From Agromyces bauzanensis (lineage in GTDB: Bacteria > Actinomycetota > Actinomycetes > Actinomycetales > Microbacteriaceae): DNA of 64,000 nt. This document shows, in pieces, positions 54,514 through 63,087 of the stretch (within the stretch, counting starts at the first letter, position 1; each line of letters begins with the position of its first letter). Both the position numbers and the translations under genes were made by a program. The notes below the pieces were generated by a model. The model was not told the DNA's origin. It worked only from the letters and a program-made list of their open reading frames with translations, and did no database searches. The stretch spans positions 88,377-152,376 of the forward strand of contig NZ_BMMD01000006.1 of the NCBI RefSeq assembly GCF_014645655.1, written 5' to 3'.

Positions 54514-55305
54514 ATGAACCGCTCGAAGCGACGCACCGGCCGCCGGCACCCGCTCGCAACCGTCGCGCTGCTCGCGCTCGGACTCGTCTTCACCGGTGGC
54601 GCCTATGCGGCTCTGAGCTCCGGCTCCGTGGCGCAGGCCGAGGCGGAGCCCACGTCGCAGGAGACGATCGAGGAGGGGAAGAAGCTCTTCCAGGCGAACT
54701 GCGCGACCTGCCACGGGCTCGACGCGCAGGGCAACAACGGCCCGAGCCTCATCGGCGTGGGCGCGGCATCCGTGGACTTCCAGGTGGGCACCGGCCGTAT
54801 GCCCATGCAGATGCAGGGCCCGCAGGCGCAGGTGAAGCCGCCGCAGTTCACCGATGAGCAGGTCAAGCAGCTCGCCTACTACGTGGCCTCCCTCGGCCCC
54901 GGTCCCGACATCCCCGCGGACCACCTCGTCAACGGCGGCGGCGATGCGGCCAACGGCGCCGAGCTCTTCCGCATCAACTGCGCCATGTGCCACAACGTGG
55001 CCGGCGCCGGTGGTGCGCTCACCGAGGGCAAGTTCGCTCCGGCGCTGACGGGTGTCTCCGGCGTTCACATCTACGAGGCCATGGTCACCGGCCCGCAGAA
55101 CATGCCGGTGTTCAACGACCTGAACATCTCGCCGGAGGACAAGCGCGACATCATCACGTACCTCAAGTACGTCCAGGACAATCGCTCCCCCGGCGGTTTC
55201 GAGCTCGGCTCGCTGGGTCCCGTGGCAGAGGGGCTGTTGATCTGGATCTTCGGTCTCGGCTCGATCGTCGCGATCACCGTGTGGATCACGGCGAAGTCCA
55301 ACTAG
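54514..55305 (+). CDS. qcrC: Diheme cytochrome c subunit QcrC of the bc1 complex
   Basis: About 263 residues from ATG 54514, chosen for AGGAAG six bases upstream. ATG 54460, which overlaps the ctaE stop as ATGA, and ATG 54490 are alternatives. A signal-anchor segment (HPLATVALLALGLVFTGGAY) is followed by two cytochrome c domains with heme motifs CATCH and CAMCH, axial Met candidates in GRMPMQMQGP and NMPVFNDL, and a C-terminal membrane helix (AEGLLIWIFGLGSIVAITVW). This diheme subunit passes electrons directly to CtaC, replacing soluble cytochrome c. Confidence 0.95.
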   Translation: MNRSKRRTGRRHPLATVALLALGLVFTGGAYAALSSGSVAQAEAEPTSQETIEEGKKLFQANCATCHGLDAQGNNGPSLIGVGAASVDFQVGTGRMPMQMQGPQAQVKPPQFTDEQVKQLAYYVASLGPGPDIPADHLVNGGGDAANGAELFRINCAMCHNVAGAGGALTEGKFAPALTGVSGVHIYEAMVTGPQNMPVFNDLNISPEDKRDIITYLKYVQDNRSPGGFELGSLGPVAEGLLIWIFGLGSIVAITVWITAKSN

Positions 55306-55343
55306 CGCACGCCCGGCACCGAAGCAGCTGAAGAAGGAGAACC

Positions 55344-56420
55344 ATGGCCCAGGACGACAACAGCGGCGTCGATCTCGTCGCTGCCGACTCGTCGCACGCC
55401 GAGCAGGAGTTCGCCGGTTCGACCGGCACGGCAGTCATCCCCCGCGACGCGTTCGAGAACCCCGGTTTCGAACCGCATCGTCCTCGTGTCACCGACGAGA
55501 ACCCCAAGCGCGAGAAGCGCGCGCAGCGCACGGTCTACACGCTCTTCTACCTCTCGATCCTCGGCAGCGTGTGGGCGATCGCCGCGTACATGTTGTTCCC
55601 GATGGAGTCGAACGACGTCGGCGCCGTGCGCCTGAACAACATGTTCGTGGGCATCGGCGTCACGCTCGCGCTGCTGGGCATCGGGTTCGGCGCAGTGCAC
55701 TGGGGCAAGTCGCTGATGACCTCAGCCGAATCGATCGACATCCGGCACCCCATCAGCTCGACGCCGGCGACCCAGCAGGGCGCCGTCGAGGTCATGCGAC
55801 AGGCCGACGAGGAGTCGGGATTCAGTCGCCGCACGGTCATCCGCAACAGCCTCATCGGGGCCCTCCTCGCGTTCCCGCTGCCGGCCGTCGTGCTCTTCCG
55901 GGGTCTCGCCCCGCAGGACCAGCTGCCCGTCGAGCTGCTCAGCCACACGATGTGGCGACGGGGCACCCGCCTGACGCTCGACCCATCGGGCACGCCGATC
56001 AAGGCTTCCGATGTCACGATCGGCAGCGCATTCCACGTGGTTCCCGAGGGACTCGCGGAGCTCGAGCACGGCAAGCTGGAGGAGAAGGCGAAAGCGGCGG
56101 TGCTCCTCATGCGCCTCGAGCCGAGCCAGCTCAACCCGGCGCCAGGCCGCGAGGACTGGGCGTACGACGGCATCGTGGCGTACTCGAAGATCTGCACCCA
56201 CGTCGGATGCCCGGTAGCACTGTACGAGCAGCACACGCATCACCTGCTCTGCCCCTGCCATCAGTCGCAGTTCGACGTCTCGAACAACTGCGAAGTCATC
56301 TTCGGGCCTGCAAAGCGTGCCCTGCCGCAGTTGCCGATCGCCGTCGACGACGAGGGCTACCTCGTCGCCCAGAGCGACTTCAACGAACCCGTCGGCCCGA
56401 GCTTCTGGGAGCGCCATTGA
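55344..56420 (+). CDS. qcrA: Rieske iron-sulfur subunit QcrA of the bc1 complex
   Basis: 358 residues. An extended acidic N-terminus, then three membrane helices as in actinobacterial QcrA (TLFYLSILGSVWAIAAYMLF, NMFVGIGVTLALLGIGFGAV, RNSLIGALLAFPLPAVVLFR). The C-terminal Rieske domain has the cluster ligands in CTHVGCPVALYEQHTH and LLCPCHQSQFD. Twin-arginine-like SRRTVIRN before the third helix fits Tat-dependent export of the folded 2Fe-2S domain. A GAAGGAGA site precedes the ATG. Its TGA overlaps the qcrB TTG. Confidence 0.97.
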   Translation: MAQDDNSGVDLVAADSSHAEQEFAGSTGTAVIPRDAFENPGFEPHRPRVTDENPKREKRAQRTVYTLFYLSILGSVWAIAAYMLFPMESNDVGAVRLNNMFVGIGVTLALLGIGFGAVHWGKSLMTSAESIDIRHPISSTPATQQGAVEVMRQADEESGFSRRTVIRNSLIGALLAFPLPAVVLFRGLAPQDQLPVELLSHTMWRRGTRLTLDPSGTPIKASDVTIGSAFHVVPEGLAELEHGKLEEKAKAAVLLMRLEPSQLNPAPGREDWAYDGIVAYSKICTHVGCPVALYEQHTHHLLCPCHQSQFDVSNNCEVIFGPAKRALPQLPIAVDDEGYLVAQSDFNEPVGPSFWERH

Positions 56421-58051
56421 GCACCGCAACGACCCGATCAACCGCTCCTGAGAAGCGTTCGTTCACCGCGGCGGCATCCGAGTACGTCAACGATCGAACC
56501 GGCATCGCCGTCGCGATCAAAGGACTCGGCCGCAAGGCCTTCCCCGACCACTGGTCATTCCTCCTCGGCGAGGTCGCGCTCTTCAGTTTCGTCGTGGTGC
56601 TGGTCTCCGGCACGTTCCTGACGTTCTTCTTCCAGGCTTCGATGGCCGAGGTCGAGTACGACGGATCATACGTGCCGCTCAAGGGCGTCGAGATGTCGGT
56701 GGCGATGGCCTCCACCCTCGACATCTCCTTCGACATCCGTGGCGGACTCTTCGTGCGGCAGATGCACCACTGGGCGGCGCTGCTCTTCGTCGCCGCGATC
56801 GGCCTGCACATGCTCCGCGTGTTCTTCACCGGTGCGTTCCGCAAGCCCCGTGAGATCAACTGGGTGTTCGGCTTCCTCCTGTTCGTCCTCGCGATGGCCG
56901 AGGGCTTCACCGGGTACTCGCTCCCCGACGACCTGCTCTCGGGCAACGGCCTGCGCATCATCGACGGCATGGTCAAGGGCATCCCCTTGATCGGCACGTG
57001 GACCTCGTTCCTCCTCTTCGGCGGCGAGTTCCCCGGTACGGCCATCGTGGGCCGCCTCTACACGCTGCATATCCTGCTCCTGCCGGCGCTCGTGGTCGCA
57101 CTCATCGCCGTGCACGTCGGCTACGTGTTCATCCACAAGCACACGCAGTTCGCCGGACCCGGGCGCCAGCCGACGAACTCGGTCGGTCCGCCCATCCTGC
57201 CGATCTACGCCGCGAAGGCGGGCGGCTTCATGTTCATCATCTGGGGCGTGATCTCGCTCATCGCGGCGATGTTCACGATCAACCCGATCTGGAACTACGG
57301 CCCGTACGACCCGTCACCGGTGTCGGCGGGCACGCAGCCCGACTGGTACATCGGGTTCGCCGACGGCGCCCTTCGACTGATCCCGCCGGGCTGGGAGTTC
57401 GTGTGGCTCGATCGCACCTGGTCGTTCAACATCCTTGTTCCCCTCATCGCGATCGGCATCTTCCTCGTCCTCGTCGTGGGCTATCCGTTCATCGAGGCGT
57501 GGGTCAAGGGCGACAAGCGAGAGCACCACATCGCGGACCGTCCGCGCAACGCGCCGATCCGCACGGCGATCGGCGCCGCGGGCGTGACGTTCTACGCCGG
57601 TCTCTGGGCCGCGGCGAGCTCGGACCTCCTCGCCACTCACTTCTCGCTCACGATGGAGGGCGTCATCAACGCGCTCCAGGCAACGGTGATCCTCGGACCG
57701 ATCATCGCCTACTTCATCACCAAGCGCGTCTGCATCGCACTGCAGAAGAAGGACCGTGAGATCGTGCTGCACGGCTACGAGTCGGGCCGCATCGTGAAGC
57801 TGCCGGGCGGCGAGTTCATCGAAGTGCACCAGCCGCTCGACGAATACGACCGCTGGCGCCTGGTGAGCTTCGAGTCGTACGAGCCGCTCATGATCCGCCC
57901 GGACGCACGCGGCAAGATCACGGCCGGCCAGCGGCTGCGGGCGTCCGTGTCGCGATGGTTCTTCGAGGACCGGATCGCCCCGGTCACGAGGGGCGAGCTC
58001 GAGGCGGCGCACTCCAGCCACCATGCCGAGGTGGATACCACCCACGGCTGA
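56417..58051 (+). CDS. qcrB: Cytochrome b subunit QcrB of the bc1 complex
   Basis: 544 residues from a TTG start at 56417 that overlaps the qcrA stop (TTGA). The N-terminal four-helix cytochrome b core has heme ligands in FVRQMHHWAALLFVAAIGLH and LYTLHILLLPALVVALIAVH, and the Qo-site region GFTGYSLPDDLLSGNGLRII. Further helices extend to about residue 430, and an actinobacterial C-terminal extension (VLHGYESGRIVKLPGGEFIE) follows. No ATG exists before the conserved core, so the rare TTG start is well supported. QcrB is the target of anti-tubercular Q203-type drugs. Confidence 0.96.
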   Translation: MSTATTRSTAPEKRSFTAAASEYVNDRTGIAVAIKGLGRKAFPDHWSFLLGEVALFSFVVVLVSGTFLTFFFQASMAEVEYDGSYVPLKGVEMSVAMASTLDISFDIRGGLFVRQMHHWAALLFVAAIGLHMLRVFFTGAFRKPREINWVFGFLLFVLAMAEGFTGYSLPDDLLSGNGLRIIDGMVKGIPLIGTWTSFLLFGGEFPGTAIVGRLYTLHILLLPALVVALIAVHVGYVFIHKHTQFAGPGRQPTNSVGPPILPIYAAKAGGFMFIIWGVISLIAAMFTINPIWNYGPYDPSPVSAGTQPDWYIGFADGALRLIPPGWEFVWLDRTWSFNILVPLIAIGIFLVLVVGYPFIEAWVKGDKREHHIADRPRNAPIRTAIGAAGVTFYAGLWAAASSDLLATHFSLTMEGVINALQATVILGPIIAYFITKRVCIALQKKDREIVLHGYESGRIVKLPGGEFIEVHQPLDEYDRWRLVSFESYEPLMIRPDARGKITAGQRLRASVSRWFFEDRIAPVTRGELEAAHSSHHAEVDTTHG

Positions 58052-58089
58052 GCCTGCGGCTCATTCACCGATTCGGGCACCGGAACGCC

Positions 58090-58941
58090 ATGTCGATCGA
58101 CTGGACATGGCTCCGGTGCCCGAACTGCTTCGGCGACCTCTCTCCCGTCGACGACCGGGCGTACGGCTGCGACCACGGTCATCGATTCGATCCCTCGAAG
58201 CACGGGTATCTCACGCTGCTCCCGCCCAGGGCACCTCGCACGACCGGCGACGACCGCGAGATGCTCGTCTCACGCGCGGCGCTCCTCGACCGTGGCGCCT
58301 ACCGGCCGATCGCCGAGGAGTTGGCGCGAGCCGCGTTGCCGGCGAACCCCGGGCAGGCGGAGGTGCGCCTGCGCGTCGCCGATCTCGGCTGCGGCACCGG
58401 GTACTACTCCCGATTTCTCAGCGAAGCCCTGCCCGACGCGGACTTCCTGCTCGCGGACCGATCACCAGACGCCGTACGTGCCGCCCTGCGCGCGGTTCCC
58501 AGCGCCTCCGGCGTCGTCCTCGACATCTGGCGCCCATTACCCCTGCGTGACGACGTCGCCGACGTGGTCCTGAACGTGTTCGCTCCGCGGAACCCGAGCG
58601 AGTTCGCTCGGATCCTGCGACCAGGCGGTCGGCTGGTGGTCGTCGTTCCCCACGTGCACCACCTCCGTGAGCTCAGGGAGCTCGGGCTGCTCCTCGACGT
58701 CCCGGCGCAAAAGGCCGAGACGGTCACGGACCGGCTTGCGGCCGTCGGCCTCGTACCACGCGGTGCTGCTCGGGTGCAGTACGTCCTCGAGGCGGATCCC
58801 GACACGCGAGCGCTGCTCGCGGGGATGGGACCGTCCGCCCACCATGCTGTGTCACTCGCAGGACGACCCGCAGGAGGCGACCTCGACGTGACGATCGCCG
58901 TCGACGTCCTCGCGTTTCAACTCATATCGCCGTCGGGCTGA
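58090..58941 (+). CDS. Putative rRNA (guanine-N1)-methyltransferase (RlmA family)
   Basis: 283 residues. An N-terminal zinc finger (LRCPNCFGDLSPVDDRAYGC with CDHGHRFDPSKHGYL) and the AdoMet core (RVADLGCGTGYYSRFLSEAL, LLADRSPDAVRAALR, VVLNVFAPRNPSEFARILRP) are the RlmA arrangement. These enzymes methylate G745 or G748 of 23S rRNA; the second type (RlmAII/TlrB) gives resistance to tylosin-like macrolides. Which base is modified cannot be decided. It lies 38 bases after qcrB, inside the respiratory cluster. Confidence 0.9.
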   Translation: MSIDWTWLRCPNCFGDLSPVDDRAYGCDHGHRFDPSKHGYLTLLPPRAPRTTGDDREMLVSRAALLDRGAYRPIAEELARAALPANPGQAEVRLRVADLGCGTGYYSRFLSEALPDADFLLADRSPDAVRAALRAVPSASGVVLDIWRPLPLRDDVADVVLNVFAPRNPSEFARILRPGGRLVVVVPHVHHLRELRELGLLLDVPAQKAETVTDRLAAVGLVPRGAARVQYVLEADPDTRALLAGMGPSAHHAVSLAGRPAGGDLDVTIAVDVLAFQLISPSG

Positions 58942-58962
58942 CGCCGGGTGCATACTGGGCGC

Positions 58963-59421
58963 ATGCCCGATTGCTGCAATCAGGGCTCGGCGCGATACGA
59001 GGGCGTGTTCGACGGCCGCTTCTCCCACGACGTGGCCAAGCGGTACCGGGGCCGTCGAGGGTCGAACGGCGACCGGATCGCCATTGCCGATTACGTGGTG
59101 CTCCACCGGGTCGTCTGCTGCAATCCCGATTCGGATCGGCTCCTCGGGGCAGCGGCCGTCCACGCACGCCGGACCCTCGTGTTCAGTCATCCACCGAGAA
59201 CGCGGTTCACACGGATGTCGGTCGGAATCGGCAATGCGATGATGCGGCTCCGCGGACGCGAGTACCGCGGGTACGTGCACTCCCCCGCGGCGATGTACGA
59301 CGTCCTCGAGTGTGCAGGATTCCGTGTCCGCCCGCTTCGGACCGGCCCGAAGTGGTGGGTCATCGCCGCAACGCGGCGTGACCGCATCCGCCCGGGTCAG
59401 CGGGCGAAGTTGCCGCGGTAG
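58963..59421 (+). pseudogene. Methyltransferase-like gene with an in-frame deletion of its AdoMet-binding core
   Basis: 152 residues, one open frame. The start MPDCCNQGSARYEGVFDGRF, SHDVAKRYRGRRG and the end (DYVVLHRVVCCNPDSDRLLG, AAAVHARRTLVFSHPPRTRF, GYVHSPAAMYDVLECAGFRV) match the two ends of a class I methyltransferase family. The middle block, which should hold the GGGxG AdoMet motif, is absent: RRGSNGDRIAIA joins them directly. About 75 residues are missing in frame, so the product, if made, cannot bind AdoMet in the normal way. CATACT is six bases before the ATG. It overlaps the end of ctaF by 25 bases. Confidence 0.7.
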
Positions 59422-59819
59422 TACTCGTAGACCCAACCCACGATGGCCACGAGGAAGAGCACGATGGCGATGGGGAACATCCACCAGCCGACGGCCAACG
59501 AGAGGAAGCCGAGCGCCGCGGCGGCAGCGAGCGTGATCGGCCACCAGCTCCAGGGGCTGAAGAAACCGAGTTCGGGGTCGCCGTCGTCGATGTTCGCGTC
59601 GAGGCGGTCCTCTGGCAGCTCAGCCCCCTGCGCGCTGCGCACGCGCCCGAGGTAGAAGGCGATGAAGGCCGAGAGCACCGCCGTGAGCGTGAGCGCCACG
59701 GTCCCGGCCGGCTCAACGCCGGGCTGCCCATCGTCGAGCCAAGTCCAGAATGCGTAGATCGCCGCCAACAGCGCGAAGTAGACGAACAGGATCCAGAAGA
59801 GGATGACATTCGCACGCAT
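59397..59819 (-). CDS. ctaF: Cytochrome c oxidase subunit IV (CtaF)
   Basis: 140 residues: four hydrophobic helices in two pairs (ILFWILFVYFALLAAIYAFW, TVALTLTAVLSAFIAFYLGR, WWPITLAAAAALGFLSLAVG, IAIVLFLVAIVGWVYEYYRG) around an acidic loop. This is the actinobacteria-specific fourth subunit of the aa3 oxidase. Its ATG is directly adjacent to the ctaD stop, completing the operon ctaC-ctaD-ctaF. Confidence 0.93.
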   Translation of the reverse strand: MRANVILFWILFVYFALLAAIYAFWTWLDDGQPGVEPAGTVALTLTAVLSAFIAFYLGRVRSAQGAELPEDRLDANIDDGDPELGFFSPWSWWPITLAAAAALGFLSLAVGWWMFPIAIVLFLVAIVGWVYEYYRGNFAR

Positions 59820-61556
59820 CTACTTGACTTCCTTCGTCGCTGCATCGTACACGGGAGCATCCGGCGCATCCTTCGCCGGGCCGATACCCACAGGGATGCC
59901 CGCCTCGGGGTGGTTGAGGTCGAACGCCGGCGCCTCCGAACGGATGCGCGGGATCGAGGTGAAGTTGTGCCGCGGCGGCGGGCAGCTCGTGGCCCACTCG
60001 AGCGATCGACCATAGCCCCACGGGTCGTTCACGGTCACCTTCGGCGCGCGGCGAGCGGTGATGTACACATTCAGGAAGAATGGGATCATGGAGATCGCCA
60101 GAATGGCGGCGCCGACCGTCGACAGCTGGTTCATCCACGTGATGTTGTCTTCCGGCAGGTACGAGTAGTACCGGCGCGGCATCGCCACGACGCCCAGCCA
60201 GTGCTGCACGAGGAACGTCGTGTGGAAGCCGATGAACACCAGCCAGAAGTGCCACTTGCCGAGCCGCTCGTTGAGCATCTTGCCGGTCCACTTCGGCCAC
60301 CAGAAGTAGAAGCCCGAGAACATCGCGAACACGACCGTTCCGAAGACGACGTAGTGGAAGTGCGCGACGACGAAGTAGGTGTCGGAGACGTGGAAGTCGA
60401 GCGGCGGCGACGCCAGGATGACGCCGGTGAGGCCACCGAACACGAACGTGATGAGGAAGCCGACCGCCCAGACGAGCGGCGTCTCGAACGTGACCGAGCC
60501 GCGCCACATCGTGCCCACCCAGTTGAAGATCTTCACACCCGTCGGTACGGCGATGAGCATGGTCATGAGCGCGAAGAACGGCAGCAGGACCGATCCCGTG
60601 ACGTACATGTGGTGCGCCCAGACCGTGACCGACAGTGCGGCGATCGCGATCGTCGCGTAGATCAGGGTCTTGTATCCGAAGATCGGCTTCCGGCTGAAGA
60701 CCGGCAAGACCTCCGAGATGATGCCGAAGAACGGCAGCGCGATAATGTAGACCTCGGGATGCCCGAAGAACCAGAAGAGGTGCTGCCAGAGGATCACACC
60801 GCCGTTGGCCGGGTCGTAGATGTGCGCCCCGAGGATGCGGTCGGCGGCCGCGGCGAGGATCGCGGCCGCGAGCACCGGGAACACCATGAGGATCAGGATC
60901 GACGTGACGAGCGTGTTCCACGTGAAGATCGGCATGCGGAACATCGTCATGCCGGGTGCGCGCATCGTGATGATCGTGGTGATGAAGTTCACCGCACCGA
61001 GGATCGTGCCGAAGCCCGACAGGCCGAGCCCGACCATCCAGAGACTCCCGCCCATGCCTGGTGAGAATGTCGTGGAGGCGAGTGGCTGATACGCGAACCA
61101 GCCGAAGGACGCGGCGCCCTGCGGCGTGAAGAAGCCTGCGACCGCGATGAGCGAACCGAAGTTGAAGAACCAGTACGCCAGCGCGTTCAGCCGCGGGAAC
61201 GCGACATCGGGAGCGCCGATCTGCAGCGGCATGAGCACGTTCGCAAAGCCGGCGAAGAGCGGCGTCGCGAACATCAGCAGCATGATCGTGCCGTGCATCG
61301 TGAACAGCTGGTTGTACTGCTCACGCGTCTGCACGATCTCCAGGCCCGGCTCGAACAGCTGGGCGCGGATGATGAGGGCCATCACGCCGCCGACGCAGAA
61401 GTAGATGAACGACGTGATCAGGTAGAGGTATCCGATGACCTTGTGATCGGTGGAGGTGATCCACCGCACGAGGACGTTCCCCTTGCGCTCGACCTTTGAG
61501 GTGCCGAACGGCAGGCTGCTCGACTGCGGTCGAGCCGGTGCGGTCGTGGTGCTCAT
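59820..61556 (-). CDS. ctaD: Cytochrome c oxidase subunit I
   Basis: 578 residues, twelve membrane helices. Heme-copper oxidase landmarks: [20 protein letters not shown] (low-spin heme His), [20 protein letters not shown] (CuB His, HPEVY, cross-linked Tyr), [20 protein letters not shown] and [20 protein letters not shown] (heme a and a3 His). The ATG overlaps the ctaC stop (ATGA). It is the catalytic subunit reducing oxygen to water and pumps protons within the bc1-aa3 supercomplex. Confidence 0.98.
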   Translation of the reverse strand: MSTTTAPARPQSSSLPFGTSKVERKGNVLVRWITSTDHKVIGYLYLITSFIYFCVGGVMALIIRAQLFEPGLEIVQTREQYNQLFTMHGTIMLLMFATPLFAGFANVLMPLQIGAPDVAFPRLNALAYWFFNFGSLIAVAGFFTPQGAASFGWFAYQPLASTTFSPGMGGSLWMVGLGLSGFGTILGAVNFITTIITMRAPGMTMFRMPIFTWNTLVTSILILMVFPVLAAAILAAAADRILGAHIYDPANGGVILWQHLFWFFGHPEVYIIALPFFGIISEVLPVFSRKPIFGYKTLIYATIAIAALSVTVWAHHMYVTGSVLLPFFALMTMLIAVPTGVKIFNWVGTMWRGSVTFETPLVWAVGFLITFVFGGLTGVILASPPLDFHVSDTYFVVAHFHYVVFGTVVFAMFSGFYFWWPKWTGKMLNERLGKWHFWLVFIGFHTTFLVQHWLGVVAMPRRYYSYLPEDNITWMNQLSTVGAAILAISMIPFFLNVYITARRAPKVTVNDPWGYGRSLEWATSCPPPRHNFTSIPRIRSEAPAFDLNHPEAGIPVGIGPAKDAPDAPVYDAATKEVK

Positions 61557-62455
61557 TCGGCTTCCTGCTCCTCGTTCAATTCGGGCGCGCCCGGGCCGGG
61601 CTGGTTCTGACGGCGGTCGTATTCGGTGGAGAGCTGGCCCTCCTGGCCGAGGTCGCGGAGCGATTCGATGTAGGCGTCGTACTCGTCCTGGGAGACGACC
61701 TCGACGTTGAAGAGCATGAGCGAGTGGTATTCGCCGCAGAGCTCGGCGCACTTGCCGGCGTAGGTGCCCTCGCGCTCTGGGACGAACGACATGTAGTTCG
61801 TCTTGCCGGGGATCAGGTCCTTCTTGTAGAGGAAGTCGACGACCCAGAAGGAGTGGATGACGTCGCGAGCCTCGAGCTTGAGCTCGACGTTCTGGCCGAC
61901 GGGCAGGTAGAGGGTCGGGAGCTCGGACTGCACGAGCGACCCCGAGGGGCCCTCGTCGTCGAGCTGGCCCTGGATGCCGGGCGAGTAGACGTTCTCGTCG
62001 ATGTAGTTGATGTCCCACGCCCACTGCTTGCCGATCACCTCGATGCGCACGTCGACCTCGTCTTCGGCGAAGCGCTGCTCGATCGCCGCCTGGTCGCGCG
62101 CCGTGAAGGCGAAGAATCCCAGGACGAGAATGAGCGGGACGACGGTGTAGAACACCTCGATCGGCATGTTGTAGCGCAGCTGCACCGGCAGGCCCGTCTG
62201 GCCCTTGCGGCGGCGGTACGCGATCACGGCCCAGATGGTGAGTCCCCAGGTCACGAGGCCGACGACCAGCAGCACGATCCACGACGTGACCCAGAGGCCC
62301 GAGACGCGCTCGGTGTGGTTGGTGGCCGGACCCGCTCCGTCCTCGAACCCCGGGAGGAATCCGTTCAGCTGGGCCTGCGTGCATCCGGCGAGGACGAGGC
62401 TGAGCGACGCTGCGATCGGAATAGCAGCCCATCGGAGACGGCGATTATGGCGCAC
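61553..62455 (-). CDS. ctaC: Cytochrome c oxidase subunit II (lipoprotein)
   Basis: 300 residues from GTG 62455. A lipoprotein signal peptide ([14 protein letters not shown]) puts Cys24 at the mature N-terminus. Two membrane helices follow, then the CuA cupredoxin domain with ligands in [20 protein letters not shown] and [20 protein letters not shown] (Cys-x3-Cys-x3-His-x2-Met). CuA receives electrons from the QcrC diheme subunit. First gene of ctaC-ctaD-ctaF. Confidence 0.97.
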   Translation of the reverse strand: MRHNRRLRWAAIPIAASLSLVLAGCTQAQLNGFLPGFEDGAGPATNHTERVSGLWVTSWIVLLVVGLVTWGLTIWAVIAYRRRKGQTGLPVQLRYNMPIEVFYTVVPLILVLGFFAFTARDQAAIEQRFAEDEVDVRIEVIGKQWAWDINYIDENVYSPGIQGQLDDEGPSGSLVQSELPTLYLPVGQNVELKLEARDVIHSFWVVDFLYKKDLIPGKTNYMSFVPEREGTYAGKCAELCGEYHSLMLFNVEVVSQDEYDAYIESLRDLGQEGQLSTEYDRRQNQPGPGAPELNEEQEAE

Positions 62456-62603
62456 CGGTGACCTTTCGGGAGACTCGAAGGCGCTTCACAGCGAAGCGCG
62501 GTGATCGGTGCCTAGCCTACTCCGACTCGACCACCGGGGTGTGCATCGGAGGGCGGTGTTCGGCGCGTCGAAGCCGGAAATCCACGCTCGATCGGCCGAA
62601 ACG

Positions 62604-62637
62604 CCGAAGGGAGGCCGCTCGCGCGACCCCCCTTCGG
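62604..62637 (-). terminator. Hairpin downstream of erpA
   Basis: CCGAAGGG (62604-62611) pairs with CCCTTCGG (62630-62637), extended by GG/CC inside. It lies 20 bases past the erpA stop and upstream of the ctaC promoter region, so it would separate the two transcription units. Confidence 0.65.
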
Positions 62638-62656
62638 GAGCGATTCGGGCCCGGAA

Positions 62657-63007
62657 TCAGTGGAACGAGTCGCCACACGCGCAGCTGCCCTGCGCGTTGG
62701 GGTTGTCGATCGTGAAGCCCTGTTTCTGGATGGTGTCCTCGAAGTCGATCGAGGCGCCGTCGAGGTACGGCACGCTCATCTTGTCGACGACGACCTCGAC
62801 GCCCAAGAAGTCGACGATCGCGTCGCCGTCGAGGAGGCGCTCGTCGAAGTAGAGCTGGTAGATCAGCCCGGAGCATCCGCCCGGCTGCACCGCCACGCGG
62901 AGGCGTAGGTCGTCGCGGCCCTCCTGTTCGAGGAGGCCGCGGACCTTGTCGGCGGCGGCGTCGCTCAGCTTCACGCCGTGCATCGTCTCGGTGATCATGT
63001 CGCTCAT
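62657..63007 (-). CDS. erpA: Iron-sulfur cluster insertion protein ErpA
   Basis: 116 residues of the A-type carrier family: VKLSDAAADKVRGLLEQEGR, RVAVQPGGCSGLIYQLYFDE and the C-terminal GSCACGDSFH. The three conserved cysteines (GGCSG, SCAC) hold the transferred Fe-S cluster. It may serve the Rieske protein encoded in the same cluster. The neighbourhood with ctaC is conserved in actinobacteria. ATG 63007 has a GGAGA site upstream. Confidence 0.96.
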   Translation of the reverse strand: MSDMITETMHGVKLSDAAADKVRGLLEQEGRDDLRLRVAVQPGGCSGLIYQLYFDERLLDGDAIVDFLGVEVVVDKMSVPYLDGASIDFEDTIQKQGFTIDNPNAQGSCACGDSFH

Positions 63008-63087
63008 GTCTCTCCTCGGTGCGTCAGGGAACGCGGATGTCTCTTCCAATGGTAACCGCCGGAACGGCGAGTGGGCCCCACGCGCGG

